The notes beneath the pieces were generated by a model. That model had not been told where the DNA came from and searched no databases. It was given only the letters and a program-made list of their open reading frames with translations. Positions 1 through 5,911 of a stretch of 5,990 bases of DNA are shown here, one piece after another (within the stretch, counting starts at the first letter, position 1; the number at the start of each line of letters is the position of its first letter). A program made the position numbers and the translations under genes. The stretch comes from Bacteroidales bacterium (lineage in GTDB: Bacteria; Bacteroidota; Bacteroidia; Bacteroidales; Bacteroidaceae): contig WFMB01000038.1 in the NCBI GenBank assembly GCA_009177185.1, positions 41,490 through 47,479 of the forward strand, read 5' to 3'.

Positions 1-735
1 GGCGGAAAATGGAATGGCATGATGCAGGATAAGCACATTGGTTATTCGCAATGGTCTATGCCGAGTAGCAACATAATGCCTATGCTGTATCATGTTGACG
101 AGCAAAACACTGGGAGTGTGGATAACAAGCCTGTGCGTGTGTCGGAGGAGTATGCTATTGATGCTGTCGATTATTCGCGCAACAAAGCCGCAGGGGGGCT
201 TCGTTGGACGCTGTTTCCTGACTTGGGACGTGCGGCAGGGTGTATGGGAAGCAGCGATGTGGCTGCAGCAAGCATAACGGACGGGAAAGGACCTGTGCTG
301 GAGTATGATATTGATTGTAAGGGCGATAGTGTGAGGATTGCAATAGCTGTTTTGCCGACACAGGACATACGGCCGGAGAGAGGGCTGCGGATTGCTGTGC
401 AGGTGGATGACGAGCCTGTGCAGACGCTTGATGCTCGCAGGGGGCTTGTGGATATATTCAGTGAATATACGAAAGAGAATATCGAACGGTCGGGAAAGTT
501 GAAGCCGCTGCCACGCAATAGTACGCTGACATTGAGTGGAAGGGGAGGTAGGATGCGAAGTGAGATTTTTGATAATATGAGATGGCTTGATACCGCATTT
601 AAGCTTGGTACAAAAAAGCACCACAAACTGAGAATCATGATGGTTGATCCTGAGGTTGTGGTGGAGAAGATTGTGATAAATCCTGATGACTCATGTTATA
701 GCTATTTCGGACCACCATGTAAAAAGATGCGGTGA
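1..735 (+). CDS. GH115 family alpha-glucuronidase, C-terminal part (5' end outside the window)
   Basis: GH115 enzymes remove (4-O-methyl-)glucuronic acid from xylan side chains; in Bacteroidota they are usually exported and act on dietary or plant xylan. The frame is open from base 1 and ends at TGA 733-735, so only about 244 C-terminal residues of a protein that is usually over 800 residues are visible; the catalytic barrel is off the edge. The fragment opens with the family signature KWNGMM...HIGYSQW (fragment residues 3-18). A C-terminal beta-sandwich region then follows, with LGR (about 75-77), LEYD (100-103), VLPT (117-120), RIAVQVDDEP (130-139), DNMRWL (191-196), MMVDP (213-217) and a final YFGPP (about 235-239). 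These blocks, in this order, match the GH115 C-terminal domain as I know it. The first ATG in view (base 19) is internal, not the start. No defects are visible. The family call is firm; substrate detail is inferred from the family. Confidence 0.88.
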   Translation, partial: GGKWNGMMQDKHIGYSQWSMPSSNIMPMLYHVDEQNTGSVDNKPVRVSEEYAIDAVDYSRNKAAGGLRWTLFPDLGRAAGCMGSSDVAAASITDGKGPVLEYDIDCKGDSVRIAIAVLPTQDIRPERGLRIAVQVDDEPVQTLDARRGLVDIFSEYTKENIERSGKLKPLPRNSTLTLSGRGGRMRSEIFDNMRWLDTAFKLGTKKHHKLRIMMVDPEVVVEKIVINPDDSCYSYFGPPCKKMR

Positions 736-750
736 GTTGCTTGCAAGTGG

Positions 751-1701
751 TTATCTCTTCATTTGGAAAACACTGACCACGGGCAGGTGGTCGCTGATGC
801 CGCCTGTGTAGGTGGTGCCGAGATAGGTGCGGTGGGGTTTCACGTCACCGTGGCTGCGGTCTGGCTCCATGAGGAATGGCAGGGTCAGGATGCGTGTGTG
901 TTGATGGTCGAGGGTGGTGGTGTGGGTGAGGATGTGGTCGAGCGTGGACCATTCGCCTCGGTACTTGTAGGTGCCTGGTGGGAGCTTGGCTGTCCTGTCG
1001 GTGAGGTGGTGGTTGTGGGTGAGGAGTTTGAGCTGTGGTGATTGGGTTTCGGCATTGAAGTCGCCCATGATGATGAGGTTGGGATGTTGCCTCTGTCTGC
1101 GGACAGAATCTGCGTGTGTCAGGAGCTGTTGGCAGATGCGTATGCTCTGTTTCGCGGTCTCTTTGCCTCCTCGTTTGGAGGGCAGGTGGAGCACATAGAT
1201 GTCGAGCGTATCGCCTCCTGCGATGGTGCCTGCCACATGGAGGATGTCGCGTGTTGTACGCCTGCTGGTGTCGGGGTGAATGGGCTGTTGCTCAATGGGA
1301 TGGAAGGTGAAGGGGGAGTAGAGCAGGGCGACGTCGATGCCGCGTCTGTCGCTGGAGTGGGTCATGATGTAGCGATAGCCGAGGTGTTGCAGTGGGGTGC
1401 ATTGTGTGAGGCATGTCATCACCGTGTCGTTCTCTACCTCGCAGAGGCCGATTAGGTCGATGGGTTTCCGCTCATCGGCGGCGGCTATCACTTTTCCCAC
1501 GCCTGTCAGTTTCTTGAGGAGACGGTGCTTGTTCCATCTTCGTTTGCCGTCGGCGCAATACTCATGGTCGTTTTTGCCCTCGTCGTGAATCGTGTCGAAC
1601 GCATTTTCGATGTTGTAGGACATGAATGTGAAGGTTTGCTGCGCTTTCACTTCGTGTGCGTACAATACTAATAATAGGAGGACAATCGTGTGGCGCAGCA
1701 T
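751..1701 (-). CDS. Secreted endonuclease/exonuclease/phosphatase (EEP) family protein
   Basis: This 316-residue metal-dependent hydrolase belongs to the EEP (DNase I-like) superfamily, whose members cleave nucleic acid phosphodiesters or phosphoester head groups; the actual substrate cannot be read from the sequence. Residues 1-20 form a signal peptide: an Arg/His start, a Leu/Val-rich core, and VKA before Gln21. There is no lipobox Cys, so a soluble periplasmic or secreted enzyme is likely. Superfamily motifs are intact: SYNIEN (28-33), LCEVEN with the metal-ligand Glu88, RRGIDVALLY (119-128), VLHLPSKRGG with His172, MGDFNAE with Asp214 and Asn216, STLDHIL with Asp255, and GGISDHLPV with Asp304/His305. 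The start at 1701 is chosen because it gives the complete signal peptide. Its ATG lies 42 bp after the polA stop with no terminator between, so co-transcription with polA is likely. At the other end it converges on the GH115 gene with a 15-bp gap. Confidence 0.87.
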   Translation of the reverse strand: MLRHTIVLLLLVLYAHEVKAQQTFTFMSYNIENAFDTIHDEGKNDHEYCADGKRRWNKHRLLKKLTGVGKVIAAADERKPIDLIGLCEVENDTVMTCLTQCTPLQHLGYRYIMTHSSDRRGIDVALLYSPFTFHPIEQQPIHPDTSRRTTRDILHVAGTIAGGDTLDIYVLHLPSKRGGKETAKQSIRICQQLLTHADSVRRQRQHPNLIIMGDFNAETQSPQLKLLTHNHHLTDRTAKLPPGTYKYRGEWSTLDHILTHTTTLDHQHTRILTLPFLMEPDRSHGDVKPHRTYLGTTYTGGISDHLPVVSVFQMKR

Positions 1702-1743
1702 GGGGAAATCTGTTGGATTCGTTGTGGGATGGGCTGGGTGTCG

Positions 1744-4632
1744 TTAGTGGGCTTCGAGCCAGTTTGTGCCCCATCCGCAGTCGGCAAGGAGGGGGACGGA
1801 CAGTTGGATGGCGTTCTGCATCTCGTTGATAACCAGCGTCTGTAGCTGTTCTTTCTCTTCGGGCACGACGGAGAAGTTGAGTTCGTCGTGTACTTGCAGA
1901 ATCATCTTCGACTTCAAGCCTTCTTCGCGCATCCGCTTGTCGATGCGTATCATTGCCACCTTGATGATGTCGGCTGCTGTGCCTTGAATGGGGGCGTTGA
2001 TGGCATTGCGTTCGGCATAACCGCGCACGACGGCATTGTGCGAGTTGATGTCGGGCAGTTGACAGCGGCGACCGAGCAGGGTTTCTGTGTAACCTGACTG
2101 GCGGGCTTTCTCGATGCTCTTGTCCATGTATGCTTTCACGCCTGGGTAGGTGGCGAAGTAGTCGTCGATGAGCTGGCGGGCTTCGCTGCGGCTCACCTCC
2201 ATGCGTTCGGCCAGACCGAAGGCGGAAATGCCGTAGATGATGCCGAAGTTGGCTGTCTTTGCCTTTCGGCGCATGGTGGAGGTCACGTCGTCGATGTTGA
2301 TTTTGAAGATTTTGGCGGCTGTCGCTTGGTGGATGTCGTGGTCGCTGTTGAAGTCTTCCACCATGTTGTGGTCTTGGCTCAGATGGGCCATCAACCGCAG
2401 TTCTATCTGGCTGTAGTCGGCAGAGAAGAAGAGTTCGCCTTCATCGGGAATGAAGGCTTTGCGCACTTCCTTGCCGTTCTCGTCGCGGATGGGGATGTTC
2501 TGCAAGTTCGGGTTGCTCGACGAGAGTCTGCCTGTTGCTGTAACGGTCTGGTTGTAAGAGGTGTGTATGTGTCCTGTGCGTGGGTTGACCAGTCGGGGCA
2601 GGGTGTCGATGTAGGTGCTCAGCAGCTTCTTGTAACCCCGATAGTCGAGTATCTTCTCCACCACGGGATGCTTGCTCTTCAAGGCGAGCAGAGTGGCTTC
2701 GTCGGTCACATATTGCCCTGTTTTTGTCTTCTTGGGCTTGGCGTCAATCTTGAGCCTGTCGAAGAGGAGTTCGCCCACTTGCTTAGGGGAGCTGATGTTG
2801 AGCCCTTCTCCTGCCACTTCACGGATTTCTTGTTCGATGGCTTCCATCCGTTCGGTAAACACACGCGAGGTCTCTGCCAACGAGGCTTCGTCGATTCTGA
2901 CACCGTTCATCTCCATCCGTGCCAAAACGGGCATCAAGGGCATCTCCACCTCGTCGAAGAGTTGCCAGAGTCCTTTCTCATGCAGTTCCTTCTCTAAGAT
3001 GTTTTTCAGCTTCAAGGTCACGTCTGCATCCTCAGCAGCATACTCATACACGTCCTTTGGGTCGAGTTCGTGCATCGAGCGTTGTTTTTTGCCTGAGCCG
3101 ATGAGGGAGTCGATGTGGATGGTCTTATACTTCAGATATACCTCGGCCAAATAATCCATGTTGTGGCGCAACTCTGGCGCGATGATGTAGTGTGCAATCA
3201 TCGTGTCGAACATCTTGCCTCTGAGACGGATGTCATAGTTTGCCAACACCATCATGTCGTACTTGATGTTCTGTCCAATCTTCAAGATGGTGTCTGACTC
3301 ATACACCGCCTTGAACTTATTTACAATTCTTAACGAACGTTCAAAGTCTTCGCCTTGCCATTCCTCGTGGTAGGGGATGGGAACGTAGAACGCTGTCCCT
3401 TCTTCGACGGCGAAGCTCAATCCGACCAGTTTTGCCGACACAGCATCGACAGAAGTGGTCTCTGTGTCTAAACTGACAAAAGCAGATGTCAATAATTTTG
3501 CAGCAATTGAATCCATTTCTTCCTCAGAATCAATGAGCTGGTAGTTATGTTTTGTGGTCGTTAAGTCGCTGAGATTGGAAGAAAACAAATCGCTCTGCCC
3601 GTCGTTCTGATTGAGCGCGGTGTTTGGGGCTTCGGAAAGGGTCGATTGGGGCGCTGGCGCAGGTTCACCGAAGAGGTCGCCACTGAAAAGGTCGTTCATC
3701 TGTCCCTTGCTCTTGCTTTTGGCGGTGACAGCCGATGGAGCAGGTGAGGGTGTTGATGCTTCGTTTCTTCCGAAAAGCTTTCTGCTCAAGGTGCGGAACT
3801 CCAGTCGTTCAAAAATCTCTTTCAAGGCTACTTCGTCAAGCGGTTCGCGTTTGAGGCTGTTGAGGTCGAGCGTGATGGGCACATCTGTTCGGATGGTTGC
3901 GAGGAACTTTGACAGCTTGATGTCGTCCACGTGTTCCTCCACCTTCCGTTTCATCGCCCCCTTCAGTTGGTCGATGTTTGCCAAGAGTCCTTCGATGCTG
4001 CCAAACTCGTTGATGAGTTTCACCGCTGTCTTCTCACCCACGCCTGGGCAGCCAGGGTAGTTGTCAGAAGAGTCACCCATCAAGCCCAAAAGGTCTATCA
4101 CCTGCTTCACGTCGCTGATGCCGTACTTCTCCGTCACCTCCTTCACACCCAGAATGTCGAAGCCCCCATCATGACGAGGTTTGTACATCCGCACATTCTC
4201 CGCAACCAGCTGCCCGTAATCCTTGTCGGGAGTCATCATAAAAGTGTCAATTCCCCCGATGGATTCGCTCTGTTTTGCCAGCGTTCCAATCACGTCGTCG
4301 GCTTCAAAGCCAGCCACTTCCAACACGGGGATGCGGTAAGCCTGCAACACATCTTTTATAATAGGCACAGCAAACCGTATGCCTTCGGGTGTCTCCTCGC
4401 GTTGTGCCTTGTACGCTGCAAATGCCTCATGGCGGAAGGTTGCCCCATGTGGGTCGAACGCCACACCGATGTATTCAGGGTTCTCTTTGGTGAGAATCTC
4501 TTCGAGTGTATTCACAAAGCCCAGTACCGCCGAGGTGTTCTCACCTTTGCTGTTGATGCGAGGGCTTTTGATAAAGCCGTAATAAGCTCGATAAATCAAT
4601 GCGTAGGCATCGAGAAGGAACAATTTTGCCAT
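1744..4632 (-). CDS. polA: DNA polymerase I (5'-nuclease, 3'-5' exonuclease and polymerase domains)
   Basis: This 962-residue cytoplasmic enzyme removes RNA primers, fills gaps at Okazaki fragments and repairs DNA. The 5'-nuclease domain (about 1-285) keeps its acidic residues: Asp8, Asp60, GFEADD (108-113), TPDKD (134-138) and GDSSDN (186-191), followed by a helix-hairpin-helix PGVGEKTA. The proofreading domain (about 362-560) looks active: Asp389/Glu391 (DTE), Asn455/Asp459 (NIKYD), Tyr531/Asp535 (YAAED). The polymerase domain has motif A DYSQIELR (739-746), motif B RRKAKTANFGIIYG (788-801) with Lys792 and Tyr800, and motif C VHDEL (914-918). Phe796, as in E. coli Pol I rather than the Tyr of T7 polymerase, predicts discrimination against dideoxynucleotides. 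A low-complexity Ser/Pro/Ala linker (about 288-362) joins the nuclease and proofreading domains and carries repeated DLF motifs. The start MAKLFLLDAYALIYR is the usual family start; GGAAAAGG lies just upstream. It is divergent from the prenyl synthase gene and probably co-transcribed with the downstream EEP gene. Confidence 0.98.
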   Translation of the reverse strand: MAKLFLLDAYALIYRAYYGFIKSPRINSKGENTSAVLGFVNTLEEILTKENPEYIGVAFDPHGATFRHEAFAAYKAQREETPEGIRFAVPIIKDVLQAYRIPVLEVAGFEADDVIGTLAKQSESIGGIDTFMMTPDKDYGQLVAENVRMYKPRHDGGFDILGVKEVTEKYGISDVKQVIDLLGLMGDSSDNYPGCPGVGEKTAVKLINEFGSIEGLLANIDQLKGAMKRKVEEHVDDIKLSKFLATIRTDVPITLDLNSLKREPLDEVALKEIFERLEFRTLSRKLFGRNEASTPSPAPSAVTAKSKSKGQMNDLFSGDLFGEPAPAPQSTLSEAPNTALNQNDGQSDLFSSNLSDLTTTKHNYQLIDSEEEMDSIAAKLLTSAFVSLDTETTSVDAVSAKLVGLSFAVEEGTAFYVPIPYHEEWQGEDFERSLRIVNKFKAVYESDTILKIGQNIKYDMMVLANYDIRLRGKMFDTMIAHYIIAPELRHNMDYLAEVYLKYKTIHIDSLIGSGKKQRSMHELDPKDVYEYAAEDADVTLKLKNILEKELHEKGLWQLFDEVEMPLMPVLARMEMNGVRIDEASLAETSRVFTERMEAIEQEIREVAGEGLNISSPKQVGELLFDRLKIDAKPKKTKTGQYVTDEATLLALKSKHPVVEKILDYRGYKKLLSTYIDTLPRLVNPRTGHIHTSYNQTVTATGRLSSSNPNLQNIPIRDENGKEVRKAFIPDEGELFFSADYSQIELRLMAHLSQDHNMVEDFNSDHDIHQATAAKIFKINIDDVTSTMRRKAKTANFGIIYGISAFGLAERMEVSRSEARQLIDDYFATYPGVKAYMDKSIEKARQSGYTETLLGRRCQLPDINSHNAVVRGYAERNAINAPIQGTAADIIKVAMIRIDKRMREEGLKSKMILQVHDELNFSVVPEEKEQLQTLVINEMQNAIQLSVPLLADCGWGTNWLEAH

Positions 4633-4682
4633 ACCTTTTCCATTTTGTGTGTAAACTTACGAAATATATTTGGAAAAAACGC
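4633..4682 (-). promoter_or_regulatory. Probable polA promoter region (weak matches only)
   Basis: polA must be transcribed leftward from this short AT-rich divergent region. On the minus strand two near-matches to the Bacteroidota -7 consensus TAnnTTTG are visible: TATATTTC (4668-4661) and TAAGTTTA (4659-4652), each with one mismatch. Neither has a TTTG -33 box at a normal distance. Both would give a short leader of about 10-25 nt. I cannot choose between them, and the element is placed partly by elimination. Confidence 0.4.
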
Positions 4683-4690
4683 TAACTTTG
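4683..4690 (+). promoter_or_regulatory. Bacteroidota-type -7 promoter element for the prenyl synthase gene
   Basis: TAACTTTG is an exact match to the Bacteroidota housekeeping -7 consensus TAnnTTTG. The matching -33 TTTG is not found at the expected spacing of about 20 bp; the TTTG at 4669-4672 is only 10 bp upstream. Transcription should begin a few bases after the element, around 4695-4700, which places the first ATG (4694) at or before the transcript's 5' end and favours the ATG at 4709. Confidence 0.65.
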
Positions 4691-4708
4691 TAGATGTTTT
4701 TCAAAAAG

Positions 4709-5686
4709 ATGGACGCATTGCAACAAATCAGAAAGCCAATTGAAGCGGAGTTGGACACCTATCGGCAAGTGTTCGACTCCTATATGGCGCATACGAATCC
4801 CCTCTTGCATGAGGTGCTGAGCGTTATTGGCAAGAGGCAGGGAAAGATGATGCGTCCGATGCTCACATTGCTGACCGCCAAGATGATAGGTGGTGCTGTA
4901 AACGATGCTTCCATCTATGCAGCGGCTACGTTCGAGTTCTTTCATACGGCGAGCCTTGTCCACGACGATGTGGTGGACGAGAGTGCCGAACGGCGTGGGC
5001 AGGAATCGGTCAATAACGCATACGGCAATCAGGTGGCAGTGTTGGTTGGCGACTACATCTTGGCCAATGCGCTTCATTGTGCAGCCAAGGTGGGCAGTAC
5101 CGAACTGGTCAATGCTGTTTCCATTGCTGCCCAAAGCCTTGCATCGGGCGAATTGTTGCAGCTCCACAACGTGAAGAACCAAGCGATAGACGAGTCTGTT
5201 TATTTCGAAATCATTCGGAATAAGACGGCTGCGCTCTTTGCTGCATGTGCCGAATCAGGAGCTTTTTCTGTTTCGTCGGACAAATCGGTACGACGGATGA
5301 TGGCTGATTTTGGTGAAAAGATTGGCATTTGTTTCCAGATTCGCGATGACATTTTTGATTATTTCTCCAATGCCGCCATTGGCAAGCCTACAGGCAACGA
5401 CATGAAGGAAGGCAAGCTTACCCTTCCTGTCATCCACTCCCTCCTCGTTTCTGAAGACACGGAAATGCAAGCCCTTGCGCATAAAGTGAAGTCACGCATG
5501 GTGTCTCAAGCCGAGATAGAAAGGCTGGTTGAGTTCACCAAGGAGAGTGGGGGAATTGACTATGCTGTGGCTGTGATGAACGACTATGCACAGGAGGCAA
5601 AAAGCTTGCTCGCATCGTTCCCCGATTCGGATGCCAAACACGCCCTCGTCGCTTATGTAGATTATGTAATCGACCGTTCTATGTGA
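4709..5686 (+). CDS. ispB: Long-chain polyprenyl diphosphate synthase (IspB/octaprenyl type)
   Basis: This trans-isoprenyl diphosphate synthase adds isopentenyl diphosphate units to an allylic primer, probably to make the menaquinone side chain; it acts in the cytosol or at the membrane face. From the chosen start it has 325 residues, normal for the family. Visible motifs, numbered from that start: GKMMRP (45-50), the first aspartate-rich motif HDDVVD (Asp86, Asp87, Asp90), GDYILANAL (114-122), GELLQL (147-152), KTAALFAACAESGA (172-185), the second aspartate-rich motif FQIRDDIFDY (Asp213, Asp214, Asp217) and GNDMKEGKLTLP (229-240). The residue five before the first DD is Ala, as in E. coli IspB, instead of the bulky residue of short-chain synthases; this supports a long product, though exact length cannot be read. 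An ATG at 4694 would add five residues (MFFKK), but MDALQQIRKPIEAEL is the usual family start and the promoter at 4683-4690 argues for 4709. The gene appears monocistronic, ending at TGA 5684-5686 before a strong terminator. Confidence 0.93.
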   Translation: MDALQQIRKPIEAELDTYRQVFDSYMAHTNPLLHEVLSVIGKRQGKMMRPMLTLLTAKMIGGAVNDASIYAAATFEFFHTASLVHDDVVDESAERRGQESVNNAYGNQVAVLVGDYILANALHCAAKVGSTELVNAVSIAAQSLASGELLQLHNVKNQAIDESVYFEIIRNKTAALFAACAESGAFSVSSDKSVRRMMADFGEKIGICFQIRDDIFDYFSNAAIGKPTGNDMKEGKLTLPVIHSLLVSEDTEMQALAHKVKSRMVSQAEIERLVEFTKESGGIDYAVAVMNDYAQEAKSLLASFPDSDAKHALVAYVDYVIDRSM

Positions 5687-5725
5687 GGCTCATGCCTCTT
5701 TCTATACCCTTTCTAAACAGCGAAG

Positions 5726-5760
5726 TCCCCAGCTCTGATTCGGTCAGAGCTGGGGATTTT
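5726..5760 (+). terminator. Intrinsic terminator after the prenyl synthase gene
   Basis: A perfect 13-bp stem (TCCCCAGCTCTGA at 5726-5738 with TCAGAGCTGGGGA at 5744-5756) closes a 5-nt loop TTCGG and is followed directly by TTTT (5757-5760). It begins 40 bp after the stop codon. The AAG before the stem can pair weakly with the T run, extending the helix. Stem strength, position and T run all fit a rho-independent terminator for rightward transcription. Confidence 0.85.
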
Positions 5761-5782
5761 GCTTTGTGCTTCCACAGCTTCA

Positions 5783-5830
5783 AAATCGATGTCCCCGACA
5801 TCGACCAATCGGAGTCGGGGACATCGATTT
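5783..5830. repeat. Long perfect inverted repeat, possibly a terminator for the leftward gene
   Basis: AAATCGATGTCCCCGAC (5783-5799) and GTCGGGGACATCGATTT (5814-5830) are perfect 17-bp complements around a 14-nt loop. Inside the loop CGA (5802-5804) can pair with TCG (5809-5811), so nearly the whole 48 nt can fold. Read leftward, the stem ends in TTTT (5785-5782), which suits termination of the minus-strand gene ending at 5912. Read rightward it ends in only three T. It could be a bidirectional terminator, a dispersed palindromic repeat, or a protein-binding dyad; the structure is certain and the role is inferred. Confidence 0.7.
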
Positions 5831-5911
5831 CGAGGCTATATTGGGGGATGAAAAGCACGGAAGGATTGTCGGGAAAGGGTGTTGTTCAGAAGCCTCAATC
5901 TTGGTTCAGGC

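Larger units (their letters stand above)
5687..5911. other. Gene-free convergent intergenic region
   Basis: These 225 bases lie between the stops of the rightward prenyl synthase gene and the leftward deoC-like gene. They contain the two hairpins listed separately (5726-5760 and 5783-5830). The stretch 5831-5911 shows only a weak 6-bp dyad (AAGCCT 5890-5895 with AGGCTT 5908-5913) that overlaps the deoC-like stop codon. I see no RNA gene or credible small coding sequence here. Confidence 0.7.

Noticed and set aside
171..638. 155-codon minus-strand frame opposite the GH115 gene, somewhat hydrophobic at its start
   Set aside because: It lies fully within the conserved GH115 C-terminal domain, has no promoter, and looks like a shadow frame.
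711..751. ACCAC...GTGGT as a terminator for the GH115 gene
   Set aside because: Five base pairs separated by 31 nt with no T run is expected by chance.
1042..1455. 137-codon plus-strand frame opposite the EEP gene
   Set aside because: It arises from the strong strand bias of the EEP gene; no recognisable domain or promoter.
2326..2997. 223-codon plus-strand open frame opposite the polA polymerase domain
   Set aside because: It mirrors conserved polA codons; the hydrophobic and Val-rich composition comes from the reverse complement of the real frame.
4669..4672. TTTG as a -33 box for the prenyl synthase promoter
   Set aside because: It is only 10 bp from the -7 element, while the Bacteroidota pair needs about 20 bp.
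3931..4743. 270-codon plus-strand open frame opposite the polA 5' end, running into the prenyl synthase gene
   Set aside because: It is antisense to a fully conserved polA 5'-nuclease domain and crosses the divergent promoter; its translation shows no recognisable domain.
4682..5182. 166-codon minus-strand open frame opposite the prenyl synthase
   Set aside because: The opposite strand carries all motifs of a well-known enzyme; the His/Cys-rich translation has no family signature.
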